NCBI RefSeq assembly: GCF_035083965.1
Contig: NC_089731.1
Span: 5,183,501 to 5,247,500 of the forward strand
Origin: Branchiostoma lanceolatum
Taxonomy: Eukaryota; Chordata; Leptocardii; Amphioxiformes; Branchiostomatidae
Length of the DNA: 64,000 bases
Reading direction: 5' to 3'
Shown here: piece after piece, positions 1 to 11,964 of the stretch
Numbering within the stretch: position 1 is the stretch's first letter
How the letters are laid out: each line of letters opens with the position of its first letter
Program-made: the position numbers and the translations under genes
Notes under the pieces: model-generated
What the model was told of the DNA's origin: nothing
Databases searched by the model: none
Seen by the model: the letters and a program-made list of their open reading frames with translations, nothing else

Positions 1-3000
1 ATGTGGCACTTCAAGATGAGAGAAATCGGCGACCTGGTAAGAACCGCTTTTTTCAACCAAATAGTTATTTAGATTCAGTAGCAATAATATTTCTTATTTC
101 AAGTCTGATAGTATGTATGCAACTAATAGTTTTATAATGATGTGATCTGTGATTTGTGATTTATTGAGATTGTACAGTACAGTACAATACACGTGGGCCA
201 CAGGCAGCTGTTGCTGGTGTCGTGGCCCAAACACAAAACAATACGCAGCACATAAACTACAAATAGCAAACAGTTCTATCCGTATGTAAAACTGATGGAG
301 AATTTCTCAAAATTTTCAGTACCTTATGTTTAATTTTGCCAATCACAGGCGGGGAAATATCTAGAAGCCATAAAGGAAGGTCGTGCAGAGGCTCCTGGCG
401 TCCCAAGTGAGTATTGCATCACACCTAATTTTCTTCCTTTCCGTGATTGCGCGCATGCGGACTTTTATAAAAATGCTACACTAAAATGACATAGGTCAAG
501 TAAGTCAAGTAAGTCACACTAAAATATGGTACCATCAAAATGGTGTATTATACAGAATATTTACTCTTGCAATGTTGACTCTGAGGGAAAGGAATACGTC
601 TAGAATAACGTATGTTGGAAACAAACGTGTATGAATTATGACACACTAGTCAAATCGCGGTGATTCGGACTTTCATTTCTGTATATAGGTAATTCTTGTG
701 AACGATCGGCTCAAGATCAGAATGATTATCATTTAACAACTCACTATCACTCACTCATGCATGGCCGCATGCTCCCATGTGGTGCGCAGTGCCTCGGCAT
801 ACGGTTCTCCAAGTAGTCCCCAAGCAGAGCTTGGTGGACAAAATGTGAACTTTTTAGCATCAACAAAGCAAGAGAAGTACTGACAAAAAACGAGGTATAT
901 CATGAAAAGGTCACAATCTCCTCCATAAACCTCTGCTTAGAGAGTCCAAGTGGATCTGTCCCTGGCTGCCCCCAGGCGGTATTCGGGTTTAGGCCTGCAG
1001 CCAGTAGGCTAGGTCATCCTTCAGCTAATCTTAACCTTTGATTGTTTCCCTGATGGGTACAACTACAACCTTAGACTTTTCAAGTCAAAGGTGAACAGAC
1101 ATCTGTCATTACATTACAGTCCAGTATAGCCTGGATGCCAGACCCCCAATCTCTATAATATCTATCGTCCCCAAACGATCCACATGTTAGAGATTGGGGG
1201 TCTGGCATCCAGGCTAAGTCCAGTCCAGTAACCAAAACATGTGAGAGGCTCTTATGAGCCTTGTTTAGCGATAAAATTTAAGTAAATAGAAATAATAACT
1301 TCGTTTTTAACAACACTATATTGTTTTTTTCAACAGTGGGAAGCGAAAACTTCCAGAAGTGGGAGCAGAGCGTGCTTGAGCTGGACGACATGGTCCGGAA
1401 GATGACGGGTGTGGCGGGCCTGGAGAGCGCGCGGGAGAACCTGTACCGTCTGGAGGAAGTCGATCTCGAACCGGCGGTGAGTTAGCTTTTGTGAATTAGA
1501 TTAATTGTAACTTTTATTATTATTGTACTTTAGTTTGTAAATGTGCCTTTGTATTATATTTTGTTATTTCAGTTATTTTATGTTTATGTTTATGTATGCA
1601 CGCAGGGCGCTTTGAAAATCGCCCTAGTGGTGACAAGTTTGTCCCTGGATAAATAAATAAATGAAAAATGAAAATTAGGCCATGCTGATTTGATTTTATG
1701 GACGACATCCTCTGATATCTCCAAAACTGATGCAAGTGTGCGAATAAAAAAGAGTTTGGCAAAAATAGTTGCCTTCATTACGAAATCTACAAGGTCAGGA
1801 AGGTTGAGCAAATGCCTAAAATGATAAAATAATAAAAGCATAAAAGAATTCTTCTTTTCAATATCTTCATACCTTCTTCTTGGACTTTGCACTTGATTTC
1901 GGCATGACACGACATATCTATCGTTTTCCATATACTAGTAATCAAATCAATATGGCCTTCCGGGCACCTTGGATATAACAGAAATTATTTAGCACCAAGC
2001 AGCTAAATGCCATTTGTAAAGGCACAGATACAATTAAGTACATTTTTATTCTGATTGCGAAGACTCTAAGATTCCATAATTAACCGTGCTTATCCCGTCT
2101 CATTTTACTCATTATTACGTTGGATTTGGGAAATAAGGGTTCTCAAAACGCAACCTAACGGATCTCCTTGCAGCAGAACGTCCGATTTTGATATCTCGTG
2201 TTCTATGCAAGGTATGGTGACCGTCGTAAATTTTGGGTGATAGATAGTTCTTGCGCAGTGATGAAGCAATTGACTGTTTGACACATCCAGCTACAACTCG
2301 AATCACGGAGACAAGATGCGGAAGAGGCAAAGGACGCTGCGGAAGGCGCCGCCGCTGCTGCCGCCGGAGCTGCGAAGGAAGCCGCGGGCGAGGCTGCAGA
2401 AGGAGCCGGCGAGGCTACGAAGGGCGCTGCGGAAGGAGCCGCCGACGCTGCGAAGGGCGCTGGGGCAGAAGGAGCCGCTGCTGCTGCAGCTGCGGCTGAA
2501 GCTGCCAAGGAAGCCGCCGGAGCTGCCAAGGAAGCCGCGGAAGGAGCCGCCGACGCTGCCGCCGCAGCTGGGGAAGGAGCCGCCGACGCTGCAAAGGACG
2601 CAGGGGCAGAAGGAGCCGCTGCCGCTGCCGCTGCAGCCGAAGCTGCGAAGGGAGCCGCCGATTCAGCAGGTGAAGCCGCGGGCGAGGCTAAGGAAGGAGC
2701 CGACGACGCTGCCGCTGCAGCTGGAGCCGGTGGGGCCGCTGCAGCAGCAGCCGACGCTGTGAAGGGAGCCGCCGATTCAGCAAGCGTAGCCGCGGGCGAC
2801 GCCGCTAAGGGAGCGATCGACTCCGCCGCTAAAGCTGCCGAGGGCACGGCGCTGGGAGATGCCGCCAAGGGGGCTGCGGATGCGGCAAAGGGAGCTGTCG
2901 ACAGCGCGAGTAAAACCGTCGGCGAGGCTGCTAAAGGTGCTGCAGACAAGGCTGCCGCGGCTCTTGGAGGGGCGGCTGCAGGAGCTGCAGGAGCCGCAGG

Positions 3001-4541
3001 GGCCGCTGCAGGGGTTGCTGCGGCTGCAGGAAATGGCGCCGGTGCTGCTTCAAACGCTACTGCTGCTGAAGGTGATGCTGCCGGGGAAGGCGCAGCTACG
3101 GAAAAGGCCGAGACCGCGGATGAGGCAGCGGCCGGAGCGGGAGTCGCCGGCAACACGACAGAGACCGCGAAACCAAAGGTACTGTGAACGTTCTGTTTCA
3201 TCTTTGCTTGAATAAATGCCCTGAATTCCTTGAAACACAAGCACGGGTTTGTTTCTTTTATACGAGAGCCCATAGCGACACCAGGCGAGAGTTTACATGC
3301 CTCCGCGCAGCTCTTGTGCGGTGTCGCTATGGGCTATCGTACGTTTAGTGGAAGATGACGGTCCGGTGTAACAAACCCGGCAACCTTTTTACTATAACTA
3401 CCGGTACTCGCATTCGCAACTTACGTTGGTACGTTGGGGAGAGTCAGACATCTAGCTATAGGTACATAATACATTATATGAATCAAACAGGTTGGTTAAG
3501 CAGGTGATCTCTAACAGTCAAGCATTTCAAACAGCAACTGCTGTCTTTTGTCATTGAACTGTGGGAGACTCACACAATAACGGATGCTGTCTGAAACGCC
3601 TGACACCTTCAGAGACGCTATCCGGTTGTTTGATTTACTTTGTATACTATCTTTGCAACTCTGTTACACAGAGCTTGTAGTAGTATCCTTTTCATACACA
3701 GATATTTTGTTCTTCACGAGGATATATGTATGTGAGCGTTGTATATTGATGATGTTCATCTCTTCTGTTGATTAGAGTTGTCCGATATTCTGCTGGCAGT
3801 GGGGAGCGAAGGTTTGCTGTCCGCCGAAATCGTGCACGTAAGAACCGTGACTTTCTGTCTTCCTACCTTGCATGGTGTGCCATCATAATCCATATATCCC
3901 TGGTATAGTAGCCGTTAAACTAACTACGACGGAATCTAGGTTATGTTTCATAACTCGTAGCGAAGTCAACAACATGTGTGAAATCACGAAAGAGAGAAGA
4001 TTTAACTAGTATTACTACCTACGTAGACTGGATGTAAATGAATTGTAATTTCAAGTTAACAACTGATATATGGCAAGACCAGCAAAATGAAGCTTAATTT
4101 CCAAGCAGATGTTTAAGCGGACAATTGTACAGTTTTCTGACCTGCCAGCTTTTCTGACAGTCCTCTTAAACTGCCATTGACGTCGGTCGATCAGAAAACT
4201 TCACAGTTCTCCACCCAACATCTTCTTGGAGTCATTTATCTGGACCGGTCATCAAAATAATAGTAATATAGAAAACTACATAAAAGTCTATCACAGTGAT
4301 GTAATTTGTAAATAGTGTATGACAGGCTGATATATAGAAAGACATACATTTAATGATTTGTATCTAGATTCTAGAATATTCTTTGCAATCATTCAGCTTC
4401 AGTAACGCTATATTCTGTTCCTAACGAAATACTTTTTTGTTTTTATTTCGTCACACATAGGTTCTTCTGGTGCGCCTAAAGGACAGTCCAGAAGTACGGC
4501 AGCCGGCCTTTCTTGGAGACGTTATTTCGCTTTCGCTTTGA
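1..4541 (+). CDS. Multi-exon gene with alanine-rich LEA-like repetitive exon (5' end may be missing)
   Basis: Six exons join in phase: 1-36, 349-406, 1337-1476, 2291-3178, 3778-3837 and 4461-4541 (TGA), each with a plausible GT/AG pair. The product is at least 420 aa. The first ATG is base 1 of the window, so the true start may lie upstream. Residues 1-78 are charged and helical (for example ENFQKWEQSVLELDDMVRK). Exon 4 gives 296 residues made mostly of Ala, Gly, Glu, Lys and Asp in AAKEAAGEAAEG-type units. The last two exons encode an ordinary hydrophobic/charged tail ending VISLSL. If exon 4 were not spliced at 3178, translation would stop at 3187; the coding quality of the two later exons argues for splicing. 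The repeat resembles group-3 LEA 11-mers, which form helices on drying in other taxa, but low complexity alone can create that likeness. I do not recognise the family and assign no function. Confidence 0.6.
1129..1214. mobile_element. 86-bp hairpin MITE, copy 1
   Basis: Near-perfect inverted termini beginning GCCTGGATGCCAGACCCCC are separated by a short loop, and TA lies on both sides. A shorter copy with the same termini is at 56799-56859. It lies in intron 2 of the alanine-rich gene. TA flanks would suit a Tc1/mariner-type MITE, but the second copy does not keep the right-hand TA, so the superfamily is open. Confidence 0.75.
2291..3178 (+). repeat. GC-rich coding repeat, LEA-like Ala/Glu/Lys units
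   Basis: This 888-nt exon is built from recurring GCC/GCT/GAA/AAG/GGA codons. It contrasts sharply with the AT-rich surroundings, and the composition keeps long stretches of other frames and the antisense strand open as well. The sense frame beginning CTACAACTC is chosen because it is in phase with exons on both sides. Periodicity is imperfect, about 11-12 residues. Confidence 0.7.
3261..3341. repeat. Hairpin (22-bp stem, 37-nt loop), probable MITE
   Basis: Left arm 3261-3282 and right arm 3320-3341 are inverted copies around the core CCCATAGCGACACC, with one or two mismatches. It lies in intron 4 of the alanine-rich gene. Confidence 0.7.
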
Positions 4542-4633
4542 GTTTTAGTTTATTCAGATCTACAATTAGCTTTTTACAATGTTCACCTTTGTTCTAGCTT
4601 GAGTAATGCCCGTAGAGTACTAGTATTCAAAAC

Positions 4634-4639
4634 AATAAA
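4634..4639 (+). terminator. Poly(A) signal AATAAA of the alanine-rich gene
   Basis: AATAAA lies 93 nt after the TGA at 4539-4541, as expected for a short 3'UTR. Confidence 0.6.
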
Positions 4640-4644
4640 GCGAG

Positions 4645-5750
4645 AAAGACAGAATGATAGATAGGGTAGAGACAATGAGAGAGAGGTAGAAAGAGAGAGA
4701 GTGGGGAAGAGAGAGGGAGAACAGGCATACAGACGAATTGTAACATGGGGTATTTATATCAGATTATTCTCCAAGCAGATGTAGGGCGCGGCTTAGTGTT
4801 TCAGGTGTGTTTTGGAGCATGTTTATAATACGTTCTTCCTGTAGTCACTTGTGGAATGGAAGAGCGAGAAAAGCGGACCACAAGAAAACTATTAAAAGGC
4901 ACAAAAGTACACATAACACACTAAACCGAATTCTGCATCTGCATGGATTTTAGCTATCTATGCAGACGAACATTCTAAGCTGACATGAAACTTTGAATAT
5001 GATACTTATATCACAGCTTCGTATGTGAAACTGCTGTGCAATGTACATGTGTTGTACATGTGTATCATGTCGGTACAAATGTTGCATCACTATATATGCA
5101 TAATCTATGGTCGGGATCGTGCAATTACATGTTATATCTAAAATAGAATATTTTATGGTGGAATATGGTACGTGGATTATGAAAGCTTAAGGAAGTAATC
5201 GTGATTTTGTTACGTATGAAACGCATAAAACAGCCATTGGTATCAGCAGTGTTTATAAATGATTATCAGAACTTCATTGGTGAAAAATTGTTAAGTTAAA
5301 GGGTTACGTGCTTCTGTTTGGAGCTTATTTATGGAAATATAACTTATCATCTGAAAAATTTACGTAAAATATATAATTATATTGCATAAGGGTTGAATAG
5401 TTTGTTGGTGGGGATACAATGTTGAATACATATTTGTACTTTCTATTCTATTCTAATGCAAACATGTACACCAAAGCAATGATATGGACAAAACAAGCTT
5501 GACTGAACACAAACTTATACCAAAATATGATAAACTTAATATATGTACAATAGACAAGAAGAACAAATTGTTTCTGAAAGAGCAAGTCCAAACCCCCCAC
5601 CCGATGGCGAAATATTCAAGAGTACACACTGAACTTAGAGGAAGATTGACAATTTAAGCGTTTGCAAGTGGTGACAAATCTTGGGTAATAGATACGATTA
5701 TGGAATTAACCTAATATGAGTATTTGTTGTAAATTTCATTTCTATTCATA
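4645..5750. other. Intergenic, no gene seen
   Basis: AT-rich sequence with a GA-rich patch at about 4670-4720. No long open frame, splice-supported exon or structured RNA was found. Confidence 0.5.
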
Positions 5751-5754
5751 ACAC

Positions 5755-5875
5755 ACTTGTGACATGATGATGTCTTCAGTGTTAGGCTATACTGGTACCA
5801 GTTATAAAAAGGGTAAAACACAATATTTGCGTATTTGTTCTATCGGAAACGGCCATACTTAAGCATGGCTTTTTT
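5755..5875. repeat. Dispersed repeat block, copy 1
   Basis: Shares an ordered series of matches with 10325-10475, including TGTGACATGAT, a GGCTATACTG core and ATCGGAAACGG. Both copies are in the same orientation about 4.6 kb apart. They may be pieces of one old repeat or the flanks of a decayed composite element. Confidence 0.55.
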
Positions 5876-6149
5876 TTTACATCGTCCCAGTCCACAGTGT
5901 GAAAACGACGAGTGTAAGAGTTCGGAGACCTCATATTTCCATGAACTATTTTGATTCTGCAATTGACTTCCACATTTACATAATCTATGCTTGGCCATGT
6001 ACACCTTTGACTAATTTACACAGGTCACAATGTTAACAGTCCAATTATTTACCACTTAGAAGAATCATGGCACTTTTGCCTTCATTATGCAAATTAGGGA
6101 TTATTTGCATAATTATCTTCGCCGAGGAACTCGGAGTAGATTATGTTTT

Positions 6150-7130
6150 CGGTTGAGCCGGCTGTTGTGTGGGTCTGAATGTATGTCAAGAGCATAACTC
6201 GGGAAACCTTTGATGGATCTTCATGATATTTGGTAGGTGTGTAGTGTCTGTGCAAAGGAAGGTCAAGTTCAAAAATCGTTCACCTGGCGTTTTCCAACAA
6301 TACTGCAGCGGACTTTTAATTTTTCTGTGTTTGTATGTAGGCAAAAAAAGTGACGGAAACGTTGATGGATCTCAATGATTTTTGGTAGTTTGGAAGAGAT
6401 TGTGAGAACGAAGGTCAACTTTAAAAATGATTTATTTGGCGCTTTCCTACAGAACTGCAGCAGGCTTTGTGTGTTTGAGAGTTTGTATGTCGCCAGCATA
6501 ACTCGAGGAGATATTGGCGGTTGTGCATGATATTTCGTGGATAGGTAGGGATGTCAAAGAGGAAGGTCAAGTTCGATAAAGGGCCTCCTAGCGGGTATTT
6601 GAGGTACTGCAGCGGAGCTTCAACGTTTGAGGCCAAATTTTCTGGTGGCGTCAGGTTCATGATTTTTTGGTAGTATATAGCTTCTGGGACGGCAAGTGAG
6701 TGGTGGGAATTAAGGCCCCCTAGCTGCTCATTTGGAACTGCAGTTGGCATTTTTGTTGATACATTTGGAGACGAATAACTCCAGCAGGGATTGACGGATT
6801 ATCATGATTTATGGCATGTGGGTAGTTTCGGTGATGCTTTACATAACTGAATACTTGTCATGCAAATAAGACGATAATTTGCATAATAAATGAGGAAAGC
6901 TTGTAGTCAAATTTCATACAAATGCTATGGTAACGATTTTTAAGTGGTGTACAGCTCTAGGGGCAGGGAGTGATGTAAGTTTAGACCCCCTAGTGGCTTG
7001 CTTAGAACTGCAGTGGGCTTTTTTTATGTTACCTTTGGAGGCGAATAACTCGGGTAGGGTTTGATGAATTTGCATTGTTTTGGACATGTAGGTTATTGAG
7101 GTAATGATTAACAAATAAAGACGTATGGAA
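6150..7130. repeat. Degenerate tandem array, about 150-bp unit, 5 copies
   Basis: The words ACTGCAG (near 6302, 6455, 6606, 6739, 7005), GGTCAA(G/C)TT, GTTTGTATGT, ATAACTCG and TCATGATTTTTGG recur in the same order. Spacing varies from about 130 to 270 bp. Inverted relatives occur at about 10010-10290 and 13085-13250. No coding capacity is evident. Confidence 0.6.
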
Positions 7131-7859
7131 TTGTAATCAGGGTCTAATTAAGTGGTGAAATAGGCTTGTTTATAGTTACATTTTCAAGTACCTTTTGTCG
7201 ACCTATATCTAAGGACAACACCTGCTTGTCAGCAGGCCTGTGCAAATTAGATTGATGCTCTCTGGTGACCTCAAAAACCACCGGCCAAACTACACTCCCG
7301 TTGGGACGGAGCTTATATCAACAAACACAGGAAAGGTCTGGCCCTGTGCGGGACAAGTCAAAACGATGAATATAAGGAAATGTGCAAGCAGCAGGCACTA
7401 CAGAAGGCATTATACTCAGCTTTATGGATGTGGTTTGTAAAATGCAGTTGTATATACCACACTGGATGTGGACCACAGTCCTTCGTAGATGAGAGTAAGA
7501 AAAGGTTCTTGCGCAGATAGTGACATAAACATCCTCAAAACCAGGATAATCTTTAAAACAGACCCATGCTACCCATCAGGACCTGACTGAACTCCCCTCC
7601 AGGTTGTTTCACATTTAAGACAGAGACACGAAAAAACAGTAACAGGTCTCACAAATCTAACACCCTCAAAAAAAAAGGGATACAGTGAAGTCATGTTGAG
7701 TTTGAACGGATTGTATCTATTGGGACTTAAACCGTATGCAATTACAATACTGTAAACCAAAATATACGTTCTTAAAGAAATGGAACTCCTAAAAACAGCT
7801 GCCTGTGTCAAAGGTTACACAACAATCTAACACAGAAGACCATGATACTTGCATTAAAT

Positions 7860-8275
7860 GTTAAGTTCCTGAATATACTCCTTCCTACGCGGAACATCTA
7901 AAAAACATGAGAGCTGACAGATCAACACAACCAGTCGATGTCTTCTGTTTCGTGGAAACCTTCCTGAATGGCCAACAACAGACTAAAAAATTTCTGCCAC
8001 AAGCAACGGCATTCAGAGCAGACAGAAATGGAACAGGAGGAGGGGTGATGACTGTTGCTACACAAGACGTCAATCCTACACAGCCGATATATTTCAGCCG
8101 ATGGAGTGAAGTGCATAGCTACCACAGTCACCAAACTATCGACCACAGTTGAAACAAATCAAAGTTTTGCTCACGCCGAAACCGGAGGCCAGATCACAGG
8201 CACGCACGCCTTAACCACTAGCCTAAAAGGTCGCGACCAGTTAGACTGGTCAGTTGGAGGCGCTTGAACCCCCAC
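7860..8275 (+). mobile_element. LINE endonuclease-domain relic
   Basis: Fragments typical of the N-terminus of a non-LTR (CR1/L2-like) apurinic endonuclease can be read with frameshifts. They are an LNVKFLN-like start near 7855, then DVFCFVETFLN and FRADRNGTGGG at about 7940-8050, then DGVKCIATTVTKL near 8110 in another frame. The order matches the family (LNxRSL, then ETxL, then the Gly-rich strand). No reverse transcriptase was seen downstream, so this is a dead 5' fragment. Sequence at 7200-7440 may belong to the same copy. Confidence 0.55.
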
Positions 8276-8457
8276 TGTTACACAGTCAACAGCATTAACA
8301 TCTAAAAACCACACTCCTTGCCTGAAGCAGCCTTGTTAATTGTATGAGCTTGAGGTGTGTTGCCAATTATTATCACAAGTAACACATGTATCAACTAAAA
8401 TACGAACTAAAAAACTAACGTTCGATAAATGTGGTAAATAGCTAGAGCTCTTTCAAG

Positions 8458-8825
8458 TAGATTTATCAGCACCAGATAAAAAGGCGATGTTACCTAAACT
8501 TCTCCATGATACAGATGCAGACTCCACCACCAATATTCATAGTCGTCAATGTTTGTAAATGTCTATGAATATTCATCAATGTTCATGTAAATTTTCATTA
8601 ATATCTACGAATATTTATCTATGTTGAAACGTATATTTATAAAACATAACATCCTTGTAGATTTATCAACACCAGATAAAAATGCGATATTACCTAAACT
8701 TCTCCATAATACAGATGCAGAATAGAAGGGTATTTTCCTAGTCATCAATGTTTGTAAATGTCTATGAATATTCATCAATGTTTATGTAAATTTCCATTTA
8801 TATCTATATTGAAACGCATACTTAT
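8458..8825. repeat. 200-bp tandem duplication
   Basis: GTAGATTTATCA(G/A)CACCAG starts at 8458 and again at 8658, followed in both by the same AT-rich series (CCTAAACTTCTCCAT, TGTTTGTAAATGTCTATG). The copies differ by scattered substitutions. Confidence 0.75.
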
Positions 8826-8929
8826 AGTATACATCAATTCATAAATTCATAAATTCGTGAATTCACAAATTTATGATTTATATACACACCCGCGAGTCAA
8901 GTCTATGAATTTATGAATTTATGAATTTC

Positions 8930-9436
8930 AATGATATAATATCGTAATATCATAATTTCATAATAACATAATATGATATCATAATAACATAATATAATAT
9001 CATAATATCATAATATCATAATATCATACCATAATATCATAATATCATAATATCATAATATCATCATATCATCATATCATAATATCATAATATCATAATA
9101 TCATAATATCATAATATCATATAATATCATATAATATCATAATATCATAATATCATAATATCATAATATCATAATATCATAATATCATAATATCATAATA
9201 TCATAATATCATAATATCAGTCGGCATGATATTATGATATTATGATATTATGATATTATGATATTATGATATTATGATATTATGATATTATGATATTATG
9301 ATATTATGATATTATGATATTATGATATTATGATATTATGATATTATGATATTATGATATTATGATATTATGATATTATGATATTATGATATTATGATAT
9401 TATGATATTATGATATTATGATATTATGATATTATG
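8930..9436. repeat. AT-rich 8-bp satellite arranged as a ~500-bp palindrome
   Basis: The left arm (about 8930-9219) repeats ATAATATC. The right arm (about 9225-9436) repeats the reverse complement GATATTAT almost without error for some 26 units. The arms meet at a spacer of a few bases near CAGTCGGC. Such a structure can extrude a cruciform and is also prone to assembly error. Confidence 0.85.
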
Positions 9437-9479
9437 AATTTCAAGAATTTCATGAATTTCATGAATTTCATGAATATCA

Positions 9480-10000
9480 TTGTACCAAAACTAGGTGCGG
9501 AAAAGTCACATGTACATGTACTATGTCTTTCAAAATGTGTATGATATGGAATAAAGATTTATTCTATTCATATATATTGACTGTATTTCATCATCACTTT
9601 CAACTTACAACACTGCAATATCGAACCTTTGTGGCCCATATAATATCACCATACCTGTGCCACCAAATGATTTTTAACCCCATCTAGACTGAACTCATTC
9701 GCCCCATCATAACTTCCAAATGCATGATCACGTAAATATCAATCACTCTCCATAATAAGCCTTGATTATTTGGCGAAGATAATGTGTTCGTGGAACTCTA
9801 GTTGGTATCTGGTAATGTTCCACCTGCCACCTGTTACATGTATTTGAGTCCTACAACACTGCAAATGTAGATTTTCCTCATCAATTATGCAAATTAATAC
9901 CCAATTTGCATAATCTGCACTTCATTGTGTACATCTCTGTCTAGGCTACCTGCATACTAAATATCTCGGAAATCCGTCGATCCTTTCTTTAGTGATTCAC
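9480..10000. other. Intergenic, no gene seen
   Basis: Unique-looking AT-rich sequence. A block at 9765-9800 partly matches 6100-6140 in inverse orientation (CATTATCTTCGCC). Confidence 0.4.
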
Positions 10001-10009
10001 CTTGGAAGA

Positions 10010-10290
10010 TTTTGACAAAACCGCCCCTGCAGTTTACATCACAACCTATCTGCCACCAAAAAATCAAGACCATACCACGTTCTGTTCAAAAGATACCAAA
10101 ACTGAAGTTCAGCTGCAGTACCAAGGTCATATACCAGGGGGCTCAAAATCGACCTTGATCTTTGTCTCCCCGACACCTACCGACATACCAAATATCATCG
10201 TAATTCATCCAAAGGTTCTCGAGTTATGCTGACTACAAGGGTCTGGAAACACAAAAGACAGACAGATAGCCACACGGACACACAGGAATA
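10010..10290. repeat. Inverted relative of the 6.1-7.1 kb array
   Basis: Reads as the reverse complement of the array words: CTGCAGT, then AAATATCATCGTAATTCATC, then CGAGTTATG, followed by an ACAGACAGA tract. Confidence 0.55.
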
Positions 10291-10324
10291 TATGTTTATA
10301 AATTCCACTGCAATTTATGACGTA

Positions 10325-10475
10325 TACATGTGACATGATTATGCCTTCAGTGTTTGGCTATACTGCTACCAGCTACATGTATCTTCCTTGAAGCAGTAAT
10401 AAAGTGTTTGATTTAATAGATTTTACTTTTTTGCGCATTTACTTTATCGGAAACGGTCATACTTCAACACGACTT
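10325..10475. repeat. Dispersed repeat block, copy 2
   Basis: Second copy of the block at 5755-5875, with an inserted stretch around 10380-10430. Confidence 0.55.
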
Positions 10476-10479
10476 TGTC

Positions 10480-11960
10480 TGTATGTCCTGCCAATACACA
10501 GTGTAAAATATGGGGGAAAGTTGAGAAAAAAACGATGAATGATTGCTTCAAAGTATGTGATCATGAAAGTTGTGATGATTGAACACACAGGAATTTCATT
10601 AGTAGGTGGGTTGCCTTGTTTCAGACTCAGAGAACGGTGCAACAAGAATTTCGCCCATCAAACTGCTCCCCCGGCGTCCGAGGTTATATTGCACCTCGAA
10701 ATAAGCCACACAGCCTACAGTAGTTGGAAAGGAAATTGGATCTGTTGATAGACAAAGAAGCTAAAACACCATTGCATGCGTTTATAGTCTTCTTGTGTCA
10801 CAAAACAAGTTCGAAATTTTGACGTAGTAGCCCTTATAAGAAAGTGACAATTCACGGAAATTTATAATCGACCACTTCTGTCGGTACAGTGCGAAGGAGA
10901 CATACCAGTTTTGTTTGTGAAAAGTATTGAATATTAATAGTCTTCATTAAAGATGGAAAAATTTCCGGAATTAGATTCAAACCAGCCTCAAAACATCAAA
11001 CCCCTTTTTGAGCCTTTTTTCAAACCCGAAAAGACTGACATTCGGCAATTTGACATTGGTATTTGCCTGCCATATTTTAGCCGCAACCGGGAGTGGTGGT
11101 ACTGCATTTGATGGGATATTTAGTCCTAACTTTTTAATGTGGGAAAGTGCTTGATTGCTGTAAGACTAATGTCTTGTATATTTTCAAACAGGTCTCGACG
11201 AATTCACATACATTTACAATGGCTTTGAGACCATTGCAACACACCTATATGTATAAGGATCGATTTTAAGACGCGGACCGCGGGACTAGAGCTACAGATG
11301 TAATCACCCGTCGGAGTGCCACCTATGTTCCTGTACACATAAGTACATATACGAACATCTTCAGCATTGATTTCCTGGTTATCTGCTTATATGATAAACA
11401 TCGGCCAGACCACAGAATGAACCTCGTTGTGATTACATCTCCTGCTCGTAAAGATTTTTGACATTGAGTGTTCTACATCACATTTCTAAAGCCTTGCAAT
11501 GACTACTAAAACTATTCCAGCCGTCATGAATTAGAAGACTGTTAGCTGGGGCCATATTTGTTATAGAGGTTTAGTTCTATCTTCAGTGGGGAACAAGATT
11601 TTTTTTTTTTTACATGCATTCAACTGACGATTCACACTGTACCCTTTATTCTGGCACTTAAACCAAAACAAATACATGATAATTCGTTTCATACATTTAT
11701 TCATATAGCGAAAATACACTCAGGTTACAATGTACGATCTGTATGTCATTTTTCACCTATATTCTCACCCTGTGAGTTGAATCTTACTACGAGAATTGTA
11801 GATTGAATGTCGGTGGAGTGTACGATGAATGAAATGAATATTCATATTTACATCACATCAGTATTTACATCAATAACCGTAAAAGCTTCCCACAAAATGT
11901 AATTCTTGCGGACATTACTTAAAATCGTCGTTGTACTACTGAGAAAGCGGCTGTGACGTG
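10480..11960. other. Intergenic, no gene seen
   Basis: No splice-supported exon or long frame was found. It runs up to the 3' end of the minus-strand gene ending at 11965. Confidence 0.45.
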
Positions 11961-11964
11961 ATAA

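Noticed and set aside
2316-2762. 148-codon + strand Arg/Pro-rich frame
   Set aside because: A different frame of the same repeat exon, with no splice continuity.
2203-3273. 356-codon antisense Ala/Pro/Ser-rich frame
   Set aside because: It is the mirror of the GC-rich repetitive exon; the sense frame is supported by phase with five other exons, and the composition opens all frames.
8930-9436. CRISPR-like regular repeat array
   Set aside because: Units are 8 bp and contiguous with no unique spacers; it is a satellite palindrome.
10002-10232. 76-codon + strand frame
   Set aside because: Lies wholly within the inverted copy of the dispersed array.
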